The notes under the pieces were generated by a model. That model saw only the letters and a list, made by a program, of their open reading frames with translations, was not told where the DNA came from and did no database searches. Shown here piece by piece: positions 49,439 to 62,503 of a DNA stretch of 64,000 bases. Origin of the DNA: VRUE01 sp963753585 (lineage in GTDB: Bacteria; Actinomycetota; Thermoleophilia; Solirubrobacterales; 70-9); contig CAVWCU010000001.1 of the NCBI GenBank assembly GCA_963753585.1, forward strand, positions 1,860,001-1,924,000, in the 5' to 3' direction. A program made the translations under genes and the position numbers. Position 1 is the first letter of the stretch. Every line of letters begins with the position of its first letter.

Positions 49439-50773
49439 ATGGTCGCCACCGTGGACGATCGCGCGGCGAAATCCGAGCTTGACCGTACCTGGAGGCAAGT
49501 CCAGGAGCGGCTGCGCGCGTCTGTGCCGCCGTCCACTTTCCAGCTCTGGCTCGAGCCGCTAAAGGCCTCGGGGGCACGGGCGGGCGTCCTCTATCTCTCG
49601 GCGCCCGACAACATCCGTGCCTGGGCCGAGCGCCGGTACACCGGGCTTATTCGCGAGGCGCTGCGGGCAAGCGACTCCGAGCTGACCGACGTCAGCTTTG
49701 CCGAGAGCGGGAACGACAGCCTGATCGGAGCCGGTGCCAATCTCGACCTGAACGTCAACTACACCTTCGACCGGTTTGTGATCGGCGACGGCAACCGCGT
49801 TGCCCACGGCGCCGCCCTCGCCGTCGCGGAGGCGCCGTCGGAGGCCTACAACCCGCTCTTCCTCCACGGCCCACCGGGCCTCGGCAAGACGCATCTCCTG
49901 GTCGCGATCGCCAACTACCTCGGCGCTTCCGCCCCGACCCTCGGGGTCCGCTACGCCACCGCTGAGCGCTTCACCAACGAGTTCGTCGCGGCTCTGCGCA
50001 CGCAGGGCGCCGAGGAGTTCAAGCGTCGATACCGAGATCTCGACGTGCTGCTCGTCGACGACGTCCAGTTCCTCGAGGGCAAACGCCATACCGAGGACGA
50101 GTTCTTCCACACCTTCAACGCGCTCTACGAGGGCGGCAGCCAGATAGTCCTCTCCGCGGACCGCATTCCGAGCGACCTCTCGACCCTCGAGACGCGGCTG
50201 CGCGATCGTTTCGAGTGGGGCCTGACGGTCGCTGTCGAGCCCCCCAACCTGGCGACGCGCCTCACCGTCCTGCGCCGCCTCGTTCGCGAGGCCGGAGTCG
50301 ACACCGAAGGCGACGTCCTTACCGAGCTGGCGCAACGGATCGACGCCAACGTGCGCCAGCTCCACGGGGCGCTCACCCGCGTGATCGCCCACGCCTCGCT
50401 CACCGCGAAGCCGGTCAGCACCGAGTTGGTCGACGCCGTCATTCCGAAAACCTCGCGCTCCCGCGAACCCGACCAGGTCGAGGAGATCCAGCACCGTGTC
50501 TCGGTCGCCTTTGGCATCTCCCGGGCCGAGCTCGTCGGCTCGACCCGGGCCGCGACCCCCCTGCGCGCGCGCCAGGTCGCGATCTATCTCACTCGCGAGC
50601 TGACCGACCTCTCGCTTCCCCAGATCGGCCGGCTCTACGGCGGACGAGATCACTCGACAGTGCTCAACTCGATCCGCCGGGTCGAAGCTCGATGCGGCGA
50701 GGACACCCAGCTCGCCACCCGGGTCGAGCAGCTCCGTTCTGCAATCCACAACAGCTCCACAGACTCCGCCTGA
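49439..50773 (+). CDS. dnaA: Chromosomal replication initiator protein DnaA
   Basis: DnaA binds DnaA boxes and opens the origin. The 444-aa protein has domain I (LDRTWRQVQERLRASVPPST, FQLWLEPL). Domain III (AAA+) follows, with NYTFDRFVIGDGNRVAHGAA, Walker A HGPPGLGKTHLLVAI, Walker B VLLVDDVQFLEGK and ETRLRDRFEWGLTVAV. The C-terminal DNA-binding domain has the signature ARQVAIYLTRELTDLSLPQI and GGRDHSTVLNSIRRVE. Domain II is very short. The start is the ATG at 49439; a GTG four codons on is also possible. Confidence 0.97.
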   Translation: MVATVDDRAAKSELDRTWRQVQERLRASVPPSTFQLWLEPLKASGARAGVLYLSAPDNIRAWAERRYTGLIREALRASDSELTDVSFAESGNDSLIGAGANLDLNVNYTFDRFVIGDGNRVAHGAALAVAEAPSEAYNPLFLHGPPGLGKTHLLVAIANYLGASAPTLGVRYATAERFTNEFVAALRTQGAEEFKRRYRDLDVLLVDDVQFLEGKRHTEDEFFHTFNALYEGGSQIVLSADRIPSDLSTLETRLRDRFEWGLTVAVEPPNLATRLTVLRRLVREAGVDTEGDVLTELAQRIDANVRQLHGALTRVIAHASLTAKPVSTELVDAVIPKTSRSREPDQVEEIQHRVSVAFGISRAELVGSTRAATPLRARQVAIYLTRELTDLSLPQIGRLYGGRDHSTVLNSIRRVEARCGEDTQLATRVEQLRSAIHNSSTDSA

Positions 50774-50909
50774 CAGCCGACGCCGGTGTAAGAATCAGTG
50801 CCCTTCCACAGAGCAGCCCACAACCCGCGAAGCCATTGCCGAAGCGGCATGGCCCTCGCTCTCGCGCTTTTCAACAAGCCCTAATCCAACTCAAGAAGGC
50901 ATTCATCAC
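50741..50909. promoter_or_regulatory. Candidate replication origin (oriC) with degenerate DnaA boxes
   Basis: Four same-direction DnaA-box cores lie at the end of dnaA and in the 136-bp gap before dnaN. TCCACA occurs at 50745-50750, 50756-50761 and 50805-50810, and CCCACA at 50817-50822. High-GC actinobacteria use boxes ending in TCCACA. A comparatively A/T-rich stretch follows (50868-50909). The gap is short compared with typical actinobacterial origins, so more boxes may lie elsewhere. Confidence 0.5.
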
Positions 50910-52016
50910 TTGAAGCTGACAACCAAACGCGATGAGCTGGTCGCAAAGCTCTCGGTCGTTTCCCGCGCTGTCTCGACCCGCGCCGCGACCCAATCGCTTT
51001 CGGGAATCCTGGTCGGGGTCGAGGAGAGCGGCGTCAGCCTCTGCGCAACCGATCTCGAGATGGGGCTGAAGACCGATCTCGAGGCGGAGGCGGACGGCAC
51101 CGGCTCGGTTCTCCTCCCCGGCCGCCTCCTGGCCGAGCTCGCGCGTTCCCTCGGCGACCCGACGGTGGAGATCGAGCTGCGCGAGGCCGAGCGCGACGTC
51201 GAGATTCGCAGCGGCGGCTCCAGCTTCCACCTGCGGACCCTCCCCAGCGAGGACTTCCCCAAGCTGCCGGACGAGGAGGGCGAGCCCTTGACGATCCCGG
51301 CACCGGCACTGGCCGCCGCCGTCGACCTGGTTGCAGGCGCCGCATCCCGGGACGACATGCGGCCGGTGCTGACGGGGGTCCTGGTCAGCGCCAGCGGCTC
51401 CGAGATGACCATGGTCGCAACCGACTCCTACCGGCTCGCGGTCAAGCGCACCGAGCTCGAGCAGGAGATCGGCGGCGAGCTGCAGGCCAACATCCCCGCC
51501 CGCGCGCTGCGCGAGCTCGGGCGCATCGTCTCCAGCGACGGCGTCGGGACGGTCTCGGTGGCCCTTCTCCGTAACCAGGCTGTCTTCAAGGCAGGGGGGA
51601 TCCTCCTCAACACGAGGCTGATCGACGGCCAGTTCCCCAACTTTCGACAGCTCCTGCCGGAGTCCTACGAGCACGACGTCAGATTGCCACGGCCAGAGCT
51701 GCTCGACGTGACCCGGCGCGTCAGCCAGCTTGCCCAGCGCAACGCTCCGCTGAGACTGTCGTTCTCCCCGGGCGAGCTGACCGTGGCGGCTTCGACCCCC
51801 GACGTCGGCGATGCCGAAGAGACGATGCCGGCGGCATTCGAGGGCGAGCCGCTGGAGATCGGCTTCAACCCCGATTTCCTGCGCGAGGGCATCGAAAGCG
51901 TCGAGGGCGACGAGGTGATGCTTCGCCTGATCTCACCGCTGCGGCCGGGACTGCTTCAGCCGGTCGACAACGAAGACTTCCGCTACCTGGTGATGCCGAT
52001 CCGCCTCAACGTCTGA
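50910..52016 (+). CDS. dnaN: DNA polymerase III sliding clamp (beta subunit)
   Basis: DnaN is the ring-shaped clamp that keeps the polymerase on DNA. The 368-aa protein opens with a TTG start (LKLTTKRDELVAKLSVVSRA), and three clamp domains of about 120 aa follow. Recognisable parts are LSGILVGVEESGVSLCATDL, VLLPGRLLAELARSLGD, MVATDSYRLAVKR, RLIDGQFPNFRQLLPESYEH and the C-terminal YLVMPIRLNV. It is followed by recF with a 10-bp gap. Confidence 0.97.
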   Translation: MKLTTKRDELVAKLSVVSRAVSTRAATQSLSGILVGVEESGVSLCATDLEMGLKTDLEAEADGTGSVLLPGRLLAELARSLGDPTVEIELREAERDVEIRSGGSSFHLRTLPSEDFPKLPDEEGEPLTIPAPALAAAVDLVAGAASRDDMRPVLTGVLVSASGSEMTMVATDSYRLAVKRTELEQEIGGELQANIPARALRELGRIVSSDGVGTVSVALLRNQAVFKAGGILLNTRLIDGQFPNFRQLLPESYEHDVRLPRPELLDVTRRVSQLAQRNAPLRLSFSPGELTVAASTPDVGDAEETMPAAFEGEPLEIGFNPDFLREGIESVEGDEVMLRLISPLRPGLLQPVDNEDFRYLVMPIRLNV

Positions 52017-52026
52017 GGTTGGCCGG

Positions 52027-53118
52027 GTGCTGGTCACGGCCGTCGAAGCGAGGCCGCTGAGGAGCCTGGCTCAGGCGCGGGTCGAGCTCGGCCCGGGAAT
52101 CGTCAGCCTCGTCGGCCCCAACGGAATCGGCAAGACGAACCTACTCGAGGCTCTCTACTTCGCCCTCACCGGCCGTTCCTTCCGAACCGGCGACCGGCGC
52201 GACCTGATCCCGTTCGGCGAGTCCTTCGCCCGCGTCGAAGCGACGGTCCGCGACGACGACGGCATCGAGCGGCGGCTACTCGCCTCGGTGAGCCGGGCCG
52301 AAGGTCGCCGGCACCTGCTCGACGGCAGCCCCGCCGATCCGGCCACGATCTCCCACAGCCGTCCTCCGGTGGCCGTCTTCGCCCCCGACCGGTTGGCCCT
52401 GATCAAGGGCCCGCCGGCGGAACGCCGGGCTCACCTCGACGGTTTCCTCGCCGCCCGCTGGCCCGCCCGCGCCGATCTGCGCAAGCGGTTCGGACAGGTG
52501 CTCGCGCAGCGCAATGCCCTGGTTGCGCGCATCGCCTCGGGCCGCGGAACGCCAGGCGATCTCGACGCATGGGACGAGACGATGGCCGCGGCGGCCGCAG
52601 AGCTGATCGCCGCCCGGGCGGATGCGGTCGCCGAGCTGGCGGGGCCTTTTGCGAGCGCGGCGGAGGAGCTCGGGATGGAGGGGCCCGCGACGATCGAGTA
52701 CGCACCTCGCGCCGCGGGGTCGGCGGAGGAGATCCGCACCGGCCTGGGCGAGCGCCGCGAGGCCGACATCCGCCTCGGTCGAAGTTCCTGGGGCCCTCAC
52801 CTGGACGAGCTGAAGATCGAGCGCGAGCGCCGCTCGCTGCGACGCTACGGTTCGCAGGGCCAGCAACGAGCGGCGCTTCTCGCCCTTCTCTTCGCCGAGC
52901 GCGACGCGCTCCTACGGGCCCGCCAGATCGTGCCGCTGCTGTTGCTCGACGACGTCATGAGCGAGCTGGACCCAGGGCGCCGGGAGCGACTGGTCGAGCG
53001 GCTCGCGGACGGCGGGCAGGCGCTGATCACGGCTGCGTCGATGGACTCCCTGCCGCACCGCGCAAGCGGCTCCGTCGTGCGGATGCCACTCGTCGTCAGT
53101 GAGGCTGCGGCGGCATGA
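52027..53118 (+). CDS. recF: DNA replication and repair protein RecF
   Basis: RecF is an SMC-like ATPase that loads RecA at gaps. The 363-aa protein starts at a GTG and has RSLAQARVELGPGIVSLVGP with Walker A GPNGIGKTNLLEALYFALTG. The middle is helical (RKRFGQVLAQRNALVARIAS), and the late motifs are GSQGQQRAALLALLFAERDA (signature) and PLLLLDDVMSELDPGRRERL (Walker B, D-loop). No frameshift is evident. The stop overlaps the DUF721 gene. Confidence 0.96.
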   Translation: MLVTAVEARPLRSLAQARVELGPGIVSLVGPNGIGKTNLLEALYFALTGRSFRTGDRRDLIPFGESFARVEATVRDDDGIERRLLASVSRAEGRRHLLDGSPADPATISHSRPPVAVFAPDRLALIKGPPAERRAHLDGFLAARWPARADLRKRFGQVLAQRNALVARIASGRGTPGDLDAWDETMAAAAAELIAARADAVAELAGPFASAAEELGMEGPATIEYAPRAAGSAEEIRTGLGERREADIRLGRSSWGPHLDELKIERERRSLRRYGSQGQQRAALLALLFAERDALLRARQIVPLLLLDDVMSELDPGRRERLVERLADGGQALITAASMDSLPHRASGSVVRMPLVVSEAAAA

Positions 53119-53420
53119 GCCGGCGCAGAGCGCCCCGGCCGGCTGCGACGGCGCTGCGTGCCGCTCTCGATCAAGCGGCACCGAAGACCCCGCTTGCCGC
53201 CCTCCAGGCCGCCTGGGCGGAGACCGTGGGGGAGCAGATCGCCGCCGTCGCCACCCCTGTCTCAGAGCGTGCGGGGGAGGCCTTGGTGGGCTGCTCGGAT
53301 TCCGTCTGGGCGCAGGAGTTGGATTTGATGCAAGGACAGCTCTTGGAGCGTCTTCGGGAGCGCCTCGGAGAGCAGGCGCCCCGGAGTTTGCGGTTCCGTG
53401 TGGAAGATGACCGAAAGTAA
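53115..53420 (+). CDS. DUF721 (DciA-like) protein
   Basis: This 101-aa protein has the DUF721 core: APKTPLAALQAAWAETVGEQ, IAAVATPVSERAGEALVGCS and SVWAQELDLMQGQLLERLRE. DciA, the ancestral DnaB helicase loader, belongs to this domain family, and the position between recF and gyrB is standard in actinobacteria. A DnaC-like loader also exists in this window next to dnaB, so two possible loaders coexist. It begins as ATGA with recF. Its stop codon lies in an AT-rich palindrome. Confidence 0.9.
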   Translation: MSRRRAPRPAATALRAALDQAAPKTPLAALQAAWAETVGEQIAAVATPVSERAGEALVGCSDSVWAQELDLMQGQLLERLRERLGEQAPRSLRFRVEDDRK

Positions 53421-53430
53421 TTTAAATTAC
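53417..53430. promoter_or_regulatory. AT-rich 14-bp perfect palindrome
   Basis: GTAATTTAAATTAC is a perfect palindrome of pure A/T except for its ends, in otherwise very GC-rich DNA. It overlaps the DUF721 stop codon and lies about 145 bp upstream of gyrB. It could be an operator or a DNA-bending site for supercoiling-sensitive gyrB control. Confidence 0.45.
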
Positions 53431-53512
53431 GGTGATTTGCAGGACTTTCGCCTGAACTCGCGCCGCCTTCTAGGGGCTCGAACTGGTATCCTTATGTCAA
53501 CTTGCGTTTCTG

Positions 53513-53552
53513 CCCCGACCATGTGCGGCGCGCGCCCACAGGTCGGGGTTTT
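53513..53552 (+). terminator. Intrinsic terminator or attenuator upstream of gyrB
   Basis: CCCCGACC pairs with GGTCGGGG, extended by an inner TGTG/CACA pair after a bulged A, and is followed directly by TTTT. It is 24 bp before the gyrB start. It can end the dnaA-DUF721 transcript. If a promoter lies upstream (a TATCCT box is at about 53486), it would instead sit in the gyrB leader. Confidence 0.7.
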
Positions 53553-53575
53553 CTATGAGAGCGGGAAGGGACTAA

Positions 53576-56005
<2,430 letters not shown>

Positions 56006-56036
56006 GAGGCGCGTTCTGGATTGGGAGGGGGTCTAG

Positions 56037-58545
<2,509 letters not shown>

Positions 58546-58556
58546 CAAGGGGTGGG

Positions 58557-58632
58557 GAGGGTCGGGTGTCCCTCTCCAAAACGCGCGGCAGGAGCCGCGC
58601 TTGAGTGTTTTGGAGAGGGACACCCGACCCTC
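58557..58632. repeat. Family-1 nested inverted repeat, copy C (26-24-26)
   Basis: Arms 58557-58582 and 58607-58632 are perfect 26-bp complements, and the match stops exactly at both ends. The core 58583-58606 is identical to copies A and B (GCGCGGC-AGGA-GCCGCGC, then TTGAGT). It starts 11 bp after the gyrA stop and could terminate gyrA. About 100 bp of plain sequence separates it from the family-2 copy D. Confidence 0.9.
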
Positions 58633-58735
58633 TTCTTTCCTCCGCCCATCGTCGAGCGGCGCTGGAGGACCGGAAGCTCATCAGATTCCCCAAGCTGCCC
58701 CGACGAGGAAGCCTGCAGCTATTTGAGCTTGGAAA

Positions 58736-58836
58736 GGCCCGGAGGGGTGGGTGTCCTCCGAGCTGGCGGATACTCAAAGTGCCGAGCTAATTAGCTCGGC
58801 ACTTGTCAGAGCGGAGGACACCCACCCCTCCGGGCC
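58736..58836. repeat. Family-2 nested inverted repeat, copy D (25-51-25)
   Basis: The outer arms 58736-58760 and 58812-58836 are perfect 25-bp complements. The 51-nt core (58761-58811) reads GGCGGATACTCAAA, then a 24-bp perfect palindrome GTGCCGAGCTAA-TTAGCTCGGCAC (58779-58802), then TTGTC-A-GAG. The copy E core on the opposite strand has the same length and matching blocks. The right arm abuts the stop codon of the HNH gene (58837). Confidence 0.9.
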
Positions 58837-59344
58837 CTACGCCGCCGCAGGCAAATACTGCTGCCAGGCTTCCGGAATGGAGGGGCTGGCTACCTGGATG
58901 AAGACCGTCGGGCCCGGTGCCTTGGGGGTGGTCTGGGGGTGCATGTGGATCTCGCGAGGGAGGCGGTTGCCCTTGCGGCGGTTGCAGCTGGCGCAGGCGG
59001 CGACGATGTTCTCCCAGACCGATTTGCCGCCGCGGCTGCGGGGGATCACGTGGTCGACCGTCAGGCCCGACTTGCGCGAGCCGCAGTACTGGCAGGTCCA
59101 CGAGTCTCGCGCGAGGACCGCGCGGCGGGTGATCTTCCTCCTGTGCGCTTCGCGCGGGATCCGCACGTAGTTGACGAGGCGGATCACGTCGGGGCGCTCC
59201 ATCGTCATGTGCTCGGAGTGGATGGCGCCCTCGCGCCGCTCCAAAAGCTCAGCCTTTTCCTTCAGCAAGCAGCACAGCGGCTCGTCTCAACGTGCAGACG
59301 TTGATCGGCTCATACGTTGCGTTGAGTACGAGCACTCGTGCCAT
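58837..59344 (-). CDS. HNH endonuclease (one frameshift in this sequence)
   Basis: The start at 59344 gives MARVLVLNATYEPINVCTLR. A one-base insertion near 59263 separates it from EKAELLERREGAIHSEHMTM, DVIRLVNYVRIPREAHRRKI, the HNH motif WTCQYCGSRKSGLTVDHVIP and RSRGGKSVWENIVAACASCN. The two CxxC pairs bind zinc and the DH is catalytic. This family is widespread next to gyrA in actinobacteria; function is unknown, and mobile-intron or restriction roles are not supported. It is bracketed by family-2 elements on both sides (D downstream, E upstream). Confidence 0.88.
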
Positions 59345-59376
59345 CTTGCTCGGGAATTCTACGCAGGAAGTGCCTG

Positions 59377-59471
59377 GAGCCCGAGAGGACATCCCTCGCT
59401 CGGACAAATGCCACGCTAATGAGCGTGGCATTTTGAGTATCCGCCCGTTCGAGGGATGTCCTCTCGGGCTC
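59377..59471. repeat. Family-2 nested inverted repeat, copy E (22-51-22), opposite orientation
   Basis: The outer arms 59377-59398 and 59450-59471 are perfect 22-bp complements. The core 59399-59449, read on the minus strand, is GGCGGATACTCAAA, then the hairpin ATGCCACGCTCA-TTAGCGTGGCAT, then TTGTC-C-GAG. It aligns without gaps to copy D. Three hairpin pairs differ from D by paired changes that keep the stem. The arm reaches the first base of the pheA stop codon. Confidence 0.9.
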
Positions 59472-60310
59472 TAATCGACCGGGTAGGACCCGAGCACTCG
59501 GACCGATTCGGCCTTGGTGCGCAGCGCAGCTATGGCCTCCGCCACAGCTTGACTGTCCTCGGCGCCTTCGAGGTCGCAGAAGAACATGTAGCGGCCCAGG
59601 CCGCTGGCGCAGGGGGCGGGACTCGATGCGGGTCAGGTTGACGCCGCGGGAGGAGAACTCCTGCAGCGCCTCGACCAGAGCGCCGGGGTGGTCTTCTCCG
59701 AGCTCGGAGAAGACGAGGGAGGTCTTCCAGGCGCTCCCCGGCCCGACCTCGGTGCCGGCCGGGGCGATCCAGACGAAGCGGGTGACGTTGTTGCTCTCGT
59801 CCTCGATCGTTCTCGCGCGAGGATCGTGCAGCCGTAGAGTTCGGCCGCGGACCGCGCTCCGATCGCCGCCCAGGGCTCGTTCGACTCGGCGACCTGGCGC
59901 ACCGCCTCGGCCGTGCTGCTGACGCTGCGCCGCTCGGCATCCTGAAGACTCTCGCGCAGGAAGCGGGCGCACTGGGCGAGCGGCTGGGGGTGGGAGAGCA
60001 CCGCCGTTATCTCTTCGAGCTCGATCTCCTCCCGGGCGATCAGCTGCGCCCGCACCGCGAAGTCGTGCTCGCCGACGATCGTCACCCCCTCGGTGTCGAA
60101 GGCGAGCGCGTCGAGGGTGCTGCGCACCGAGCCCTCGATCGAGTTCTCGAACGGGACGAGGGCCCGGTCCGCTCGCCACGCTCGACGGCGAGGATCGCGT
60201 CGTGCACGGTCGCCGTTCGCAGCGGCTCGCACTCGGCCGTCCGGCCCGAGCGCCTCGCGCAGGGCGTCCTCGGTGAAGGTCCCCGCCGGCCCCAGGTAGG
60301 CGATCCGCAC
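59471..60310 (-). CDS. pheA: Prephenate dehydratase (at least three frameshifts in this sequence)
   Basis: PheA turns prephenate into phenylpyruvate in phenylalanine synthesis. The GTG at 60310 has an AGGAGG ribosome site and gives V-RIAYLGPAGTFTEDALREAL. Further parts in shifting frames are LVPFENSIEGSVRSTLDALA, VLSHPQPLAQCARFLRESL, EPWAAIGARSAAELYGCTIL, then TRFVWIAPAG and KTSLVFSELGEDHPGALVEA of the ACT domain with ESRP. The final residues are close to GSYPVD. Breaks lie at about 60165-60230 (two), 59815 and 59605, more than in any neighbour. Errors are likely, but a true pseudogene cannot be excluded. Confidence 0.85.
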
Positions 60311-60318
60311 TGGGCCTC

Positions 60319-61533
60319 CTATTCGAAGGTGACCGAGTAGCTGGCTTCGTTGTTTTCGGAGACCCGCTCGCCGGGCACGGTGTCGACCTTGACTTCCAGC
60401 GTCGTTTCTCCCTTCGGAGCCGGCGTCAGTGGGATCGAGACGCTCCCCGTTTCCCCCGCTTCGATGCTGTCGATCGTTCCCGAGAGCGTCGTGCCGCCGC
60501 TGACGGTGACCGAGACGTCGATCCCGTTCTCGGCCGATTCGCCCTGGTTTTGCACCTGGACTTCGACTTCGGGGGCTCCTTCGCTGACGACGGAGCTGGT
60601 CGATTCGGCCGAGAGTTCGGTCCCGTTGACGCTGGTGCCGAGGAGGCCGAGGCCATGCACCCCCGAGGTCGCCGCCCCGGTCGCTCCGCTGACCGAGCCG
60701 AGCGCGGCGCTCACTTCCTCTTCGTCGAGCCAGACCGTCCCGTCGGGGACGAAGACGCTCTTCGGCACGTCGCTTCCCCCGATCCCGTTGTCGGCGAGGA
60801 CGGCGTTGATTTCCGGGCGCACGACCGCCGCGTAGAGGACGTCGCTTGCAGCCAGCGTCTGCATCTGCTTGGCGATGATCGCCATCGCCCTCTCCGAGCC
60901 GACGTCGCCGAGAGCGGTGCTGATCTGGTCGGCGATTTCGTTCATCGCGCTGCTGCGGAGCACGTAGACCAGCTCGAGCGTGCCCTGGGCGTCGCCCATG
61001 TCGCCCGGGGCGTCCAGGTCGTCGACCCGGCTCGCGTAGTTGTCCATCGCGCTGCGGTCGGCATTGACCTCGGCGACGAAGTCGGTGACCGAGAGGCTCC
61101 CCGGGTCGTCGAGCTTGTCGAAAAGTGCCTTGCTGGTCTGATCGGTCTCGTCGACGATCTGGGTGACGTCGCGCGCGTAGTCGCTCAGCGCCCGGTCCTT
61201 GCGGGCATCGAGACAGCCCTTGACACCGAGGACCAGCAGGATCAGAACCAGCAGACCGCCACCGAGGGCCAGGCCACGGCGGATCAGGATCTGCTGCCGT
61301 TCGGGCCGGCGCTGTGGCCGCGGCCGGCGTCCCGGTCGGTTTGCGGGGGAATCCTCCAAGGGAATTTGGCTCTCCAAAGCTGGGTTGGCTGGGGCGGGAG
61401 TATGAACGCTGCCGTGGTCGTCGCGCCAAGAAGCGCAGCAAACGCCGCGTTTCCCTGACGCCGTCCCCCGTTTCTTCGTCGCGCAGGAGTGCTGTCCTGC
61501 GCGACGAACCGGGGAGTGACGTGGTCGGCTCAC
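60319..61533 (-). CDS. Membrane-anchored protein with CARDB-like C-terminal domain
   Basis: The protein has a Pro/Arg-rich cytoplasmic N-terminus, one membrane helix (LALGGGLLVLILLVLGVKGC), then an external helical domain (ALSDYARDVTQIVDETDQTS). A C-terminal beta domain reads VEVQVQNQGESAENGIDVSV, IDSIEAGETGSVSIPLTP and VPGERVSENNEASYSVTFE, the pattern of CARDB cell-adhesion-like modules. Function is unknown. The start is unclear: the ATG at 61533 is given, but the first about 60 residues look non-native, so a TTG near 61380 may be used. It lies 9 bp upstream of pheA and is divergent from the kinase. Confidence 0.75.
   Translation of the reverse strand: MSRPRHSPVRRAGQHSCATKKRGTASGKRGVCCASWRDDHGSVHTPAPANPALESQIPLEDSPANRPGRRPRPQRRPERQQILIRRGLALGGGLLVLILLVLGVKGCLDARKDRALSDYARDVTQIVDETDQTSKALFDKLDDPGSLSVTDFVAEVNADRSAMDNYASRVDDLDAPGDMGDAQGTLELVYVLRSSAMNEIADQISTALGDVGSERAMAIIAKQMQTLAASDVLYAAVVRPEINAVLADNGIGGSDVPKSVFVPDGTVWLDEEEVSAALGSVSGATGAATSGVHGLGLLGTSVNGTELSAESTSSVVSEGAPEVEVQVQNQGESAENGIDVSVTVSGGTTLSGTIDSIEAGETGSVSIPLTPAPKGETTLEVKVDTVPGERVSENNEASYSVTFE
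61475..61508. promoter_or_regulatory. 14-bp perfect inverted repeat between divergent genes
   Basis: TTCGTCGCGCAGGA (61475-61488) and TCCTGCGCGACGAA (61495-61508) are perfect complements around a 6-nt GTGCTG loop. It ends 12 bp before the kinase GTG. It may be an operator or a 5'-UTR hairpin on the kinase mRNA. Confidence 0.6.
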
Positions 61534-62443
61534 TCGTCCTCAACCGCTTTCTGATCGAGCGCCGCATCGGCAGCGGCGGCTTCGGCACGGTCTACGAGGC
61601 CTGGGACGGCCGGCTCGAGCGCCCGGTCGCGGTCAAGGCGATCGAATCGGCCGGCCCGCCGAGGCTCCCAGCGCGTGCTGCGCGAGGCGCAGGCGGCGGC
61701 GAGGTTGAACCACCCGGGCATCGTCACCCTCTACGAGCTGGGCGAGGAGGACGGCAACGCGCTGCTCGTCACCGAGCTGGTCGACGGCTCGACGCTGGCC
61801 CAGCTCAGCCGCGACGGAGAGCTCAGCGACCGCGAGGTCGGGGAGATCGGCGCCGATCTCTGCGAGGCGCTCGACCACGCCCACTGCCGCTCCGTCGTCC
61901 ACCGCGACATCAAGCCCCAGAACGTCCTCGTCACCGAGGACGGGGAGCCTCGCGCAAAGCTGATGGACTTCGGCGTCGCCCGCCTCGCCGACGCCACCGC
62001 CCTGACCGCGCCGGGCGACGTGGTCGGCACCCTCGCCTACATGGCGCCCGAGCAGGCCGAGGGGCGCGACGTCGGCCCGGAGGCCGACGTCTACTCGCTG
62101 GCGCTGATGCTGTACGAGTGCTGGAGCGGCGAGAACCCCAACCGACGCTCCACCCCTGCCGCCACCGCCCGCGCAATCGGCGCCCGCCACCGCCCCCTGC
62201 GCCGGCTGCGCCCGGACCTCCCCCGCGAGCTGACCGACGCCGTCGACGCCTGCCTGGAAGCCCGCCCCGGCACGGCGACTTTCGCTGGAGGAGCTGGGAG
62301 AGGCGATCGAGGGGTCGCTGGACCGCCTCGCCGAGCGACCTCCCCGCCGCGAGCACTCGCTACACCTGCGCCTTGCGGCCCTCGCCGCCGCCGCGGTTCT
62401 GGGAGCCTGGCTCGCCGCCGGTCACGGCGTCCTGCTGCCGTAG
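61521..62443 (+). CDS. Serine/threonine protein kinase (two frameshifts in this sequence)
   Basis: A Hanks-type kinase: RFLIERRIGSGGFGTVYEAW (glycine loop), PVAVKAIE (the lysine), VVHRDIKPQNVLV (catalytic loop), LMDFGVARL and YMAPEQAEGRD. A C-terminal membrane helix (LRLAALAAAAVLGAWLAAGH) ends at 62443 in a third frame. Breaks near 61660 (one extra C) and 62280 are each one base. There is no PASTA domain, unlike PknB. It heads the cluster kinase - FhaA - FhaB - PP2C that in actinobacteria controls cell-wall growth and division. Confidence 0.9.
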
Positions 62444-62503
62444 GATTCGAGCCGGATTTTCCCGACCCCGGGTGCTGGCCTCGCCCGCGAGAAGGAGCTA
62501 CCG

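Noticed and set aside
58837..59344. HNH gene as a homing endonuclease or part of an intron/intein
   Set aside because: No intron or intein is interrupted; the family is a common stand-alone neighbour of gyrA in actinobacteria.
58557..59471. CRISPR array or tandem repeat
   Set aside because: The repeated parts are hairpin cores with private arms, not direct repeats with spacers; no cas genes are present.
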